NCBI GenBank assembly: GCA_001632435.1
Contig: KV423933.1
Span: forward strand, 256,777 to 273,001
Direction: 5' to 3'
DNA length: 16,225 nucleotides
Source of the DNA: Calocera cornea HHB12733
Taxonomy: Eukaryota > Basidiomycota > Dacrymycetes > Dacrymycetales > Dacrymycetaceae
Numbering within the stretch: position 1 is the stretch's first letter; every line of letters begins with the position of its first letter. The notes under the pieces are model-generated. The model saw only the letters and a program-made list of their open reading frames with translations. It made no database searches and was not told where the DNA came from. This document shows positions 1 to 8,508 of the stretch, in pieces. The translations under genes were made by a program, and so were the position numbers.

Positions 1-2616
1 GGAGTTATGCAAGACAATGTGAATTTCCTATTCCAACACGAGATTCCACATCTCACGACTCCCTTCATCGATGACATCGGCGTGAAAGGACCCAAGACCC
101 GATACGAAACAGACGGTGGTTTCGAAACGATTCCTGAGAACCCAGGCATTCGTCGATTCGTTTTCGAACACCTGGGCAATATGCATCGAATCATTCAGCG
201 CGCTCAGCACGCCGGAGCTACCTTTTCAGGCCCGAAAGCTCTCTTATGCGTGCCCGACATCATTCTCCTCGGGTATCGATGCGGTTACGACGGCCGTGGG
301 CCAGATCCTTCGAAAGTCCAGAAAATTGTCGAATGGAAACTGCCCTGTGAGAACCTTACAGAGGTTCGAGCATTCCTCGGTACGGTCGGTATAATGCGCA
401 TCTTCATCAAGGACTTCGCCCGTAAAGCGAGACCTCTCGAAAGGTTGAAGCGAAAGGACGTGCCTTTCGAATTCGGCGAAATCGAAATGCAAGCGGTGCG
501 TCAGCTCCAGCAATCCGCGCTCGAAGCAGAGCGTAACAACGTCCTCACACCGATCGATTACAAGAGCGGCCGTCGAATCACCCTAGCCGTTGATTCTTCG
601 AACATTGGCGTCGGGTTCGTCCTATACCAGAACGACGCCAACGGCAAACGTCGCCCCTCTCGATTCGGATCGATAGGTTGGAATGACGTCGAAAGCCGGT
701 ACTCACAGGTCAAACTGGAGCTGTACGGCGTGTATCAGGCGTTAAAAGCGTTTCGAATCTGGCTCGTGGGAGTTCCAGAGTTCGATATCGAGGTTGATGC
801 CAAGTCCATTCAAGGAATGCTGAACCACCCGGATATCGCACCCACCGTCGCCCTTAACCGCTGGATCCACTGGATTCACCTCTTCAACGGTGTAATTCGA
901 CACGTTCCGGCTGATAAGCACACAGCGCCAGACGGACTCTCGAGGCGGCCCCCGGTTAACCAAGCTGAAATTGATGCTCGATTTCCTGAAGCTGACGACG
1001 ACGACTCCTTAGGGTTGTCCCACACATTCTTCTTGGAACAGTCGTCAAAGCCGCCCGTTCCAATTTTTGCGGCCCCCCCGGAGGAGACGTTGCCGAGGCT
1101 CGAATCCACGCGACAAGCAGACGAGGCGATATTGGCGATTCGACAATACCTTAGGAACTTTCGACGACCGAAAGGACTAACGGATGCGCAATGGAAATCA
1201 TTCCTCGAAAAGAGCTCGAAGTACTTCTTGCAGGGAGAGGACGACCTCTATCGAAGGGATCCGAATGGAGAGCATCGTTTGTATATCGAGTTCGAAAAGC
1301 GTCTAAACGTGCTTCGAAACGTTCACGACGGCATCGGGCATCGAGGATACCGAACCGCGTATGACCATCTTCGATTAAGGTTCTTCTGGCCGAACATGGG
1401 CGAGGATGCCAAGTGGTACCTGCGAACATGCGAGGAATGCCAGAAACAGCAGATGCGACACGTAGTCATTCCGCCCACAGTGCAACTGCCGCAGCCATTA
1501 TTCTTCAAGGCTTACTGCGATACGATGTTGATGCCGTTTTCGAAGGGACGGCATCGAGGCATGCGATTCATGCTACAAGCCAGGTGCTCGTTGACGCACT
1601 GGCCTGAGTACATGATATGTCGAAAGGAAACGGCGGAAGTCATCGAAGAGTTCCTGTACAAGAATGTACTATGTCGATGGGGCGCTTTAGGAGAAATCGT
1701 TACCGACAACGGAACTCCGTACGTTAGTGCGGTATCGAATCTCCAGAAGAAGTATCACCTGTCGCATATTCGAATCTCCAGCTACAATTCGAGGGCCAAT
1801 GGTCTGGTAGAGCAGAGCCATCGAAGCGTCCGCGAATCGATAGTACGAAGTATTCCAGGAGACGTTTCGCATTGGCCTGAAGTTATACCGTCGGTTTTCT
1901 GGGCTCAGAGGATAGCCATTCACAGCGCCACGGGTATGAGTCCGTTCTACATGGTGCACAGTATACACCCATTACTGCCTATGGACATACTCGAAGCAAC
2001 GTGGCTTGTACCGCCGCCGAATCAGCTCCTATCGAGAGAGGAATTGATATCGTATCGAGCAAGGCAACTCCTGAAGCGAACCGAAGACCTGAATGATATC
2101 GAAGAGCGCATCTCGCGATCGAGATTTCGAAACGCTGAACGCTTCAGAGAGAAGTTTGAGAACCTGATATTCGATCATCGATTCGACACGGGGGATCTAG
2201 TACTCATGAGGAACAGTAGACACGACGGGCCCCTGCGAGACAAGACGCAACATCGGTATCTTGGACCATACATAGTGGTCAAGAGACACTCGGGCGGCGC
2301 ATACACATTGGCCGATTTGGACGGGTCGGTGTTTCGACATACTATCGCGAGGTTCAGAGTAATTCCATACCTGAGCCGGAAAGACCTTTCGGGAGCGATC
2401 GAAACGGTGCTTCGAAACCTCGATAATGCCGATTACGCAGATGGAATCGACCAAGGCATGGCAACGGTAGAAGAAGTCGTCGAAAGCGACATCGAAGGTC
2501 TCAATAACACTGGGATCGGAGCAGATATCGCCGAAGACGAAGAAGAGGACATAGACGCAGCGGAGCCGGAAACCGTCGAAGCTATCGACGGACCGGAGCG
2601 TCGAATCGAGGCATGA
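1..2616 (+). CDS. pol: Gypsy Pol polyprotein, C-terminal part (RT end, RNase H, integrase)
   Basis: The frame is open from base 1, so the ATG at 7 is internal; residues below are counted from it. The RT active-site box is FIDD (20-23), a variant of YxDD. RNase H follows with acidic residues D196, E238, D264 and D309, the last in an APDGLSR box. The integrase zinc-binding region has H440/H445 and C475/C478. The integrase core has D505, D567 (TDNGTPY) and E602 (NGLVEQSHR), giving a D-D-x34-E triad. A GPY/F module follows at about 751-755 (YLGPY), then an acidic tail. No chromodomain was recognised after GPY/F. Its job is copying element RNA into DNA and inserting it. There is no stop or frameshift in 872 codons. 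Arg is often CGA and TCGA is very frequent, unlike the host genes further right. Gag and protease must lie upstream, outside the window. Confidence 0.93.
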   Translation, partial: GVMQDNVNFLFQHEIPHLTTPFIDDIGVKGPKTRYETDGGFETIPENPGIRRFVFEHLGNMHRIIQRAQHAGATFSGPKALLCVPDIILLGYRCGYDGRGPDPSKVQKIVEWKLPCENLTEVRAFLGTVGIMRIFIKDFARKARPLERLKRKDVPFEFGEIEMQAVRQLQQSALEAERNNVLTPIDYKSGRRITLAVDSSNIGVGFVLYQNDANGKRRPSRFGSIGWNDVESRYSQVKLELYGVYQALKAFRIWLVGVPEFDIEVDAKSIQGMLNHPDIAPTVALNRWIHWIHLFNGVIRHVPADKHTAPDGLSRRPPVNQAEIDARFPEADDDDSLGLSHTFFLEQSSKPPVPIFAAPPEETLPRLESTRQADEAILAIRQYLRNFRRPKGLTDAQWKSFLEKSSKYFLQGEDDLYRRDPNGEHRLYIEFEKRLNVLRNVHDGIGHRGYRTAYDHLRLRFFWPNMGEDAKWYLRTCEECQKQQMRHVVIPPTVQLPQPLFFKAYCDTMLMPFSKGRHRGMRFMLQARCSLTHWPEYMICRKETAEVIEEFLYKNVLCRWGALGEIVTDNGTPYVSAVSNLQKKYHLSHIRISSYNSRANGLVEQSHRSVRESIVRSIPGDVSHWPEVIPSVFWAQRIAIHSATGMSPFYMVHSIHPLLPMDILEATWLVPPPNQLLSREELISYRARQLLKRTEDLNDIEERISRSRFRNAERFREKFENLIFDHRFDTGDLVLMRNSRHDGPLRDKTQHRYLGPYIVVKRHSGGAYTLADLDGSVFRHTIARFRVIPYLSRKDLSGAIETVLRNLDNADYADGIDQGMATVEEVVESDIEGLNNTGIGADIAEDEEEDIDAAEPETVEAIDGPERRIEA

Positions 2617-2837
2617 GGATGATCCTCGCCTAGTCTTCCTATACCCATACCCGAAGACAGCACATAGCAAGCCCTTTCGAAACGGTCGATTCGATCACAC
2701 ACTCTCTTGATTTTCAACTCGATTTCTGTCCACCGCACTAGCTATCATACATCGAATCGAGCCCCCCATTCTGGCTCCTAGTATCTCGAAACGCTACCGC
2801 TGCATATATCCGATTTCCCCCCCCCCTTTTTCCAGCA
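2617..2837. other. Convergent spacer between pol and the antisense gene
   Basis: This 221-bp gap separates two tail-to-tail genes. The pol stop lies within a small inverted repeat, GAGGAT/ATCCTC. Near the right end is a pure pyrimidine run of ten C, five T and two C (2817-2833). Read on the minus strand it is a purine run placed just after the antisense gene's stop. It could be transcript 3'-end sequence or a polypurine-tract-like element; neither can be decided here. No other gene is seen. Confidence 0.6.
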
Positions 2838-5699
2838 CTAGTCCCTCGCCCTCTGCTTCCCCTTGCTCTTCGATTTGGCCTTCGACGCCAATACCTCATC
2901 GTCGTCGTCGTCATCATCGTCGATCTCGATGACCTCGGACGCGGCCTCGTAAATGGCGCCGGTCACGACCCGATAGCGCCTCTTCGGCTGCAACTCCTTA
3001 CCGGTGACAGGAGTCACGAGGATGCGAATCTGTTCGGACTTCGGATCGTCGCTGGCGGTAACGGCCTGGCGGATGACCTTCAGGTTGTCTTCCGCAATGG
3101 CGTTCATGACGCGCATGCGAGCGAATTCTTCACTCAGGCGGTGCAGAACGGTTTCTGGAGCTCGATTAGTCTCGATTCGACGAAACGCGCGGATACTCAC
3201 CCAGGTCCGACGAATACGCGATGAACAGAGGACTTTCCTCTGTCGCCCAAGCGTGCTCGGGCAGCTCGTAAGTCCGATACGGGACCGTCGTGCCCTGATA
3301 CCCGCTGCCGACACTGGCGGTGACGACCCTACGGGCTTCGGGGTCCTCCACCAGCTTCGTCTTCGTCTTCTTCGCAGGCGGTTCGGGCTCCTGATCGGTC
3401 TCGTCGCGCGCCCTCTTGTCCGCTTTGGGACGGCCTTTGTTCTTGCTCGCGAAACTGCATTCGAGGCCACGAACACGGCAGGAGAGGCAGGCGACACCAT
3501 CGGGCTTTTCGAAACCTTCCGTCGATTCGTTGGCGCAGTTCCAGCCACCGGTGCAGACGTGATTCTTGTTGGTGCACATACCACACTACGACCATGTGAG
3601 TCGAAACGTAGAATCAACGCTGAAACAGAAATCGATACGTACGGGAGGGTCATTGCGACGACCGGGCCTGAACAACGTCTGCCCCTGGACGAACGCCTCG
3701 TACTTCGCCCGGTGATTCGCGGTGTAGCCCTTGGTGTACACGTCGGCGTCGACGGGAGCACCCACGAACCGATCGGGGTCGTTCTACAGTATACGTTAGT
3801 TCAGAGACGTCGATTCGAAATGAGGCTCTTACAGGTCCAGCGGGCTTCTTAGCCGCCGTCGGTTTAGGAGGGGGTTTCGACCCCGACGCCTCGGGAGCGC
3901 CTTTCGAGGAGTCTCGAACCCCAGCAGTCGATTTCGAGGCAGTCGACTTCGTCGCAGTCGACTTCGTAGGCGGCTCCACAGACGACGAGAGGGCCTTCGG
4001 CGCGGTCGAAACGGTATCGACCGTCTTTTCGACGCGGGAAGCAGCCGAACGATTCGATGTCTTCGAAGCGTCGGACGCTTTCGAATCGGACGGGCCACGC
4101 GTACCCGATTTCTTCTCCGACAAGGCCTTCAGAGCAGCCTTCCTCACCTCGGGCGTATGCTCCTCGCACCACTTCTTCTGGCCCTGCTTGTCGAGCGCTT
4201 CGAAGGCCGCACGCTCCCGCTTGATCTGCTTCAAATCGAGCTCGTTGTCCTGGTCATCATTAGTACGACGAATCGACGTGTGAAGCCATCGAAACACGAA
4301 CCTCCATGTCTTCAGCCGTCCGCAGCGGCTTTTGGTTCCTCGCAGCGATGTCCAGCTTGAGCAACGCCCAGCGCGAGTAAGGCATGAGGTCGTCCTCGAT
4401 GGCATCCTCGGTGCGCTCGCCAGAACCAGGCACCCATTCTTCGAAAGGGGAACGCAGCGGCGCCCCCAGGGGAAGGTCCAATTTGTCGCGAAGTGGCCCG
4501 ACGCGCTGCAGCCAAGTCAGAACACAGTAAATAGACATGAAACCTCACTCACATTCATTTCTTTCCACTTTTCGCGGAACCAGAAACCCATGTATCGAGC
4601 GACGGACATGGGGACGAAGAGAAAGGCGACGGGGTCGCGCCGCACCACCTTCACCAGAGCAACCTGCAAAGAAGTCAGTACCGTCGAATCGAATCAAACG
4701 GCAACGACTTACTCGGAACGGCTTGATGTTGCCGGGTGCGTGCGCCCATTCGACGAGCTCGTCCTCCTCTTCGGGCATCGTGGCCAGCAAGCGGTCTAGC
4801 GCCTTCGTATCGTAACGCTGCCAAATTGTCAGAATCGACGACGCCACGGGATTCGACCACATACCTCCTTCAACTCCTCCATGTCAGTCACCTCCTCTTC
4901 GATGATTCGAACGCGTTTCGGCGTCGTCGCCAGCGTCGTGCTACTAGCAGTGGACTGTGGGCGATGTTAGCCGTAGTCGAAAAGGGCAATAGGCGAGCTT
5001 ACCACAACCTTCGACGAAGCCTTCGACGGCGCCGTTTCGATGTTCCCCAGCTCTGGGCTGGGCGCCTGATGAAACTCAGTCAGTGCGCGCACATCACTCA
5101 ACGGGTGCGACCTACCAGAACGGACTCCGCCGCGTCGACCTGCGCCTCCGGCTCCACGATCTGCACGCTGTCGCCAGGCGCGTCGGCGCTGGCACGGCCG
5201 TCTTCGGCCCCGTCGTCCGGACCATCGTCGCCGTCGACATCGACATCGACGCGTCCCTTGCGCATGGGCGTGTGACCGCCCTTCTTCCTCCACGTCGCGT
5301 CGCTCAGCTTCGTAGTCTTCGGCGGCGTGCTCGGCTGCTCGAGCTCTTCGCCATCGGCGTCTTCGACCACGTCTTCGTCGAGCGCGCCAGGCTGTGCGTC
5401 CCGATCAGCGCACACGCTCGACATGCACATCGCCCATCGACACTTACCGAGGTGGTCTCGTCCGCCGCGTCTTCCCAGTCGGGGTCGTGATCTTCGTAGA
5501 CGATGTCCTTGTCCGCAGACGCGTCGATCTCCTCATCGCTATCCTTCGGGCCAACCGCCGAGCCCGTCTGCGACGCGGCGTCGCCGTCCGCCGCTTCAGT
5601 CGCTCCACGGGCAGCCTTCGCCTCCTTCGCCAGACGGTCCGCCTTCCTTTCCGACGCGCGAAGCGCCGCTCCAGTCAGTCGTCTGCCGCCAGTCGCCAT
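2838..5699 (-). CDS. Intron-rich antisense gene in the retrotransposon, binuclear-cluster-like protein
   Basis: I do not recognise the family. Splicing gives 11 exons and 786 residues: 5699-5448, 5391-5116, 5065-5003, 4954-4865, 4817-4713, 4663-4553, 4505-4302, 4249-3833, 3783-3643, 3585-3201, 3154-2838. All ten introns are 46-57 nt, GT-AG, most with CTRAY branch sites, and the joined frame is open throughout. The N-terminal third is acidic, charged and probably disordered. Residues about 228-370 look folded (RYDTKALDRLL, FREKWKEM, YSRWALLKLD). Then comes a low-complexity part with KSTA-type repeats. Exon 10 opens with C554, C557, C564 and continues with C586, C589, C596: two C-x2-C-x6-C halves as in Zn2Cys6 clusters, but with a 21-residue spacer. 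The C terminus has eight Asp, then a basic KSKSKGKQRARD end. A nuclear or nucleic-acid-binding role is inference. The start was chosen because exon 1 is open from this ATG and a TATA box lies about 117 bp upstream. Confidence 0.75.
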
Positions 5700-5815
5700 T
5701 TCCGCCAGTACAGCCAGTCACAGAGTAAACCAGCAGAGCAGTCAAGTCGAGAAACCGCCCAGAGCGATGGACGTTCGAGAGCAAGACACAACGCAGCGAA
5801 ACGGCGAGCGCCTCC

Positions 5816-5823
5816 TATTTATA
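5816..5823 (-). promoter_or_regulatory. TATA box of the antisense gene
   Basis: Reading the minus strand gives TATAAATA, followed by AGGAGGCG, about 117 bp before the antisense gene's ATG. The lectin genes in this window have a similar ATAAATAGG box at about 100 bp from their ATGs, so the distance is normal for this genome. It suggests that the antisense gene has its own promoter inside the element rather than using an LTR. Confidence 0.55.
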
Positions 5824-6205
5824 TCGGACGCGCCCTCGAAATGCCCCCGTTAGCCGTTCCGAAGCGATGAGACCCCTATTCCTGAGTCTTCCATCGCGCG
5901 TCGTGCCTAGGGATAGGCACAGTCATAGTCCCCCGCGGCATAGGGACGACGCGACGCGACGCGTCAAGGGACTCAGCTGACCGAGAATTGTTTTCGTTTC
6001 GAAGCCGAATCGAATCGAATCGAGGCACGCAACAGTTCCCAGACGAGGCCAGTTTGGATACGGGCAACGAATACAGAGTCCCCCGCGGCCAGAGAAGTAC
6101 TGAGAATTGAAGACCGAAGACAAATTGACGTCGTAAAAGCCAGCAGAATAGTACGCGACAACTGGGAATATTCGGTACAAAAAGCAATTCGACGGACGTT
6201 TCGAT

Positions 6206-6280
6206 GATTCGACGAAAAGTCGATTACAAATCGATGAGCGTATCGGCGATTCGATAAATGACCGATTACAAATCAATGAG
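6206..6280. repeat. Two imperfect 33-bp direct repeats
   Basis: The units at 6206-6238 and 6248-6280 both begin GATTCGA and share a CGATTACAAATC core. They differ at 7 of 33 positions and are separated by 9 bp. Direct repeats in this part of an LTR element can be enhancer-like, but nothing here shows that. Confidence 0.6.
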
Positions 6281-6293
6281 GAATTAGGGACGC

Positions 6294-6333
6294 GAATAGG
6301 GGTCCGGGTCATCGATTCATCGGACCCCTATTC
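6294..6333. repeat. Perfect 13-bp inverted repeat
   Basis: The arms GAATAGGGGTCCG (6294-6306) and CGGACCCCTATTC (6321-6333) are exact reverse complements around a 14-nt loop. An 11-bp copy of the right-arm end, GACCCCTATTC, recurs at 5871-5881, just upstream of the antisense gene's TATA box. It could be a protein-binding palindrome, an RNA hairpin or an element boundary. Confidence 0.65.
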
Positions 6334-6438
6334 ATCGAAACCCCATAGGGACCTTCGGGCGCAGCCTCGAAAGGGGCATTCGATCTTCTCCCTCGACCGT
6401 CACCGTCTCGCTCCCTCGCCGTATACCTCGCTCGCGAA

Positions 6439-6786
6439 ATGGAGAATTCGTCCACCGATTCGTCGCCCGATGCGCTCGCTCTCGCGCGTACGCTTACGCC
6501 TACGCCTACGCCCACCGTTACGCCTGCGAATGCGGCACACCGTACGCCCCTGCCTTGAGCGCTCCCGCTCATATGCGCATCCCTCGTCCTCGGCCGCCTT
6601 GCGCTGAGCAACTATCGACCGACCGATCCGACGAACCCTTGGTCGATGGCCTTCCCGTCCGCTGGCACTTGCAACGCCCCCGGCGCCGTTTCGATCGGAT
6701 CCGCCGTTACGCGCAACGGCCAGGGGACCGATTCGACGACCGAATCGACCGAGACCGTGAAGAAAGACCCCTCGGCATCGCTCTAG
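6439..6786 (+). pseudogene. Possible broken gag-like N-terminal frame
   Basis: From the ATG at 6439 a frame rich in Ser, Thr and Pro runs to a TAG at 6784, interrupted only by a TGA at 6556. It follows a pyrimidine-rich leader. Such Ser/Thr/Pro-rich starts are common in Gypsy Gag proteins, but low complexity makes this weak evidence. If real, it would mean remains of a second, nested element. It may be chance. Confidence 0.15.
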
Positions 6787-6823
6787 ATGACTGAGGACAG
6801 TCATTCGATGAGTCCCCCGCGGA

Positions 6824-7188
6824 TGTGCTGCTAGAAAGGTAGTAGAGGTTAGTAGCGCTAGCAATGTATTTTCTTTCTTTCCTTCGAATCGACGAATCGA
6901 CGTTTCGAATCGTCGATACGATCGGGTTCGGCGCACGCTGGCCCGCGCTGTCTTCGATTCGGGCCCTCGGTATGCCGATCGGGCACAGCCCGTAGTATAG
7001 AGTCCCTTCCATACGCCTTCGGGCCCTAATGCGATCTCTTTCCCCTACGACCTCGTCGCTTACGGTGTGCGCTCATCGGCCATTCGAGGCCTCGAGTCGA
7101 CATCGACATCGACACATATATTACTATCTACTACATCGATTCGACGTCACTATCGATCAGTGCCCCTCCCAGCGCCTCGCAGCCTACA
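6824..7188 (+). repeat. Candidate 3' LTR of the Gypsy element
   Basis: The segment starts TGTGCTGC and ends GCCTACA, so it carries TG...CA (TGT...ACA) ends. It lies just before the abrupt loss of TCGA density. It is preceded by TGAGGACAGTCA and by the 12-mer ending in CGGA; this is not a clean polypurine tract, which weakens the left edge. The 5' LTR is outside the window, so neither edge can be confirmed. The left edge could lie elsewhere between 5880 and 6830. Confidence 0.35.
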
Positions 7189-8166
7189 GCCCGATATTAG
7201 GGTATAGGTACACCTGTCACATGTTTGAAACGCTCTACGCCCAGTCACCCTCACGAAACCAGGGTACATGCTCCATGTACGGCGTCCAAGGGTTGATCTC
7301 ACGAAGAGATGTCACCAATTGACGTCAAAAGACACGAATCGTTCTGTCAGGGTTGCTGTGCCGTCCAAGACGCAACCTGTGATCTGTATTCCCACACGCT
7401 GGGATCTCATGTGAGCACCCGCCGGCATGCCGCATACCATTCTGTCCCGGTGTCCACGAGTGCCTGATGGTATTTCTGGTCATTCGACCAGTCCCCCGCT
7501 GTGGAAGTCGTTCCTCCGCCCAATATGGTAAAGTAGCGCCGACATCAGAGCACTGGGCTTCCAAGACTGTCCGTCGGATGCTAGGCCGAGTATACCCCTC
7601 TTCTAGATGTTATCCGGTTTACGTCACATACCAAGAGGTAGGCTCCAGACATGTATAAGCGCATTCCAACAGAACCGGGACAACATGTGCTACCTGCGTT
7701 CTCCCCCTTCCGAGCTCCTCGCCTTTGCCTGCTCTGGCATCATTCTGCCCTGCTTCACCTAATATGGTACTCCAAACCATCACTCACCCACAAGCACGCC
7801 ATGATGCACCACACACAATAGGAGGTCCGGCACTAAAGGCCACTGAAGCCCCGGAAATCTTCTTCTCTTCGACACAAAGTGCCGACATCCGGTCCGCCTG
7901 CAACCTGTCTATAACAAGTGCTCGTCGACACATCGTCACACCGCACTGAAGAGGTTGGGAATCTCCGGGACCTCCGACCCAAAATCGCCGGACTTGAGTA
8001 CAACCTAGAAGCACCCAATGCCCTGTTAAAGGAGGCCTGTTAGGCGTCTTCAGCCAGATAAATAGGCGGACAGAGACCGCGATGTGTGGCATCCCAGACC
8101 AATCGCCTGCCCTTACAACAGCAACCTCAACCTCCCCAAACACCTACCTCACGCTACCGCAGCAAC
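7189..8166. other. Upstream region of lectin gene 1
   Basis: No intact gene is seen. TCGA density falls to background here, so this is taken as host DNA flanking the retrotransposon. From about 7387 on it is one copy of a duplicated block found again at 14955-15984. The minus strand at about 7390-7440 contains a decayed coding-like patch (TGTEWYAACRR followed by a stop) that matches the other copy. The last part is the lectin promoter and leader. Confidence 0.5.
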
Positions 8167-8508
8167 ATGGCTCCCAAATCTCTTCCTCCGATCGGCAAGT
8201 TTCCCGCACAGGGAAAGGCGGTCGTGATCGCCGATGGTACCTACAACATCATCAATCTCGCGTCTGGCACGGCATTGAGGATCTCGGGCACTGAGAACAT
8301 CGTCGGTGACTCCCGTGAGCTTCCCCTCTCGACGCAGCCAGAGGAGGAGGTGTGTACATATCAGATCCGCGTCTTACTGTTCCTGAACGGATTATCTCGT
8401 AAAGTGGACTCTGAAGTACGACCACACGCAGAACGCCTACACGATCGTGAACAAGAGCAGCGGCACTTACATCACCTCTGACCAGCTCTACACGCCTCTG
8501 GTCCAGGG
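7387..8508 (+). repeat. Duplicated block, copy 1 (lectin gene with promoter)
   Basis: Scattered but collinear matches with 14955-15984 run from CCCACACG through GCCGGCA, CTGCTCTGGCATCA, TCCGGGAC and GATAAATAGG into the lectin coding sequence. The right end of shared sequence falls after GGTCCAGGG in exon 2 (8508). The upstream part has many small indels while exon 1 has the same length in both copies, so selection has kept the coding part. The left edge is approximate. Confidence 0.7.
8057..8065 (+). promoter_or_regulatory. TATA box of lectin gene 1
   Basis: GATAAATAG, followed by G, lies about 105 bp before the ATG at 8167. The same box in the same position is kept in the second copy at 15538, in an upstream region that otherwise diverged, which supports a real function. 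Confidence 0.6.

Larger units (their letters stand above)
5927..6822. repeat. Three copies of the 12-mer AGTCCCCCGCGG
   Basis: Exact copies lie at 5927-5938, 6077-6088 and 6811-6822. The first and third are also preceded by ACAGTCAT (directly in the first, six bases apart in the third), so the shared unit is longer than the 12-mer. The third copy abuts the candidate LTR start. On the minus strand the motif reads CCGCGGGGGACT, which resembles a polypurine tract. Confidence 0.6.
5824..6823. other. Non-coding part of the element, rich in small repeats
   Basis: No convincing intact gene is present. The stretch holds a hairpin-like inverted repeat at 5903-5920 (GTGCCTA / TAGGCAC), a long inverted repeat at 6294-6333, a pair of 33-bp imperfect repeats (6206-6280) and three copies of AGTCCCCCGCGG. 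There is also a TACGCC microsatellite at about 6489-6525, a small inverted repeat TGACTG/CAGTCA at 6788-6803, and a possible gag-like broken frame (6439-6786). TCGA stays dense throughout; around 6007-6023 three TCGA follow each other at 5-bp steps. Confidence 0.5.
1..7188 (+). mobile_element. Ty3/Gypsy LTR retrotransposon, 5' part outside the window
   Basis: Pol domains run in the order RT - RNase H - integrase - GPY/F, which defines the Ty3/Gypsy order. They are followed by an opposite-strand gene, non-coding DNA and a candidate 3' LTR. The right edge is inferred from two things: the density of TCGA tetramers stops near 7160, and a TGT...ACA bounded segment ends at 7188. Gag, protease, most of RT, the primer binding site and the 5' LTR are not in view, so LTR identity and a target-site duplication cannot be tested. 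The intact Pol frame suggests a young copy. Confidence 0.8.

Noticed and set aside
1..2616. Repeat-induced point mutation of the retrotransposon
   Set aside because: The Pol frame has no stops, and CpG (as TCGA) is abundant rather than depleted, so no RIP-like decay is visible.
3004..3852. Plus-strand open frame of 282 codons
   Set aside because: It is the complement of exons 9-11 of the minus-strand gene. The minus model is supported by ten consistent splice junctions and a cysteine motif; the plus frame shows no domain and runs through the introns.
8099..8103. CCAAT box for lectin gene 1
   Set aside because: It lies downstream of the TATA box, within the expected transcript, and is not kept in the second copy.
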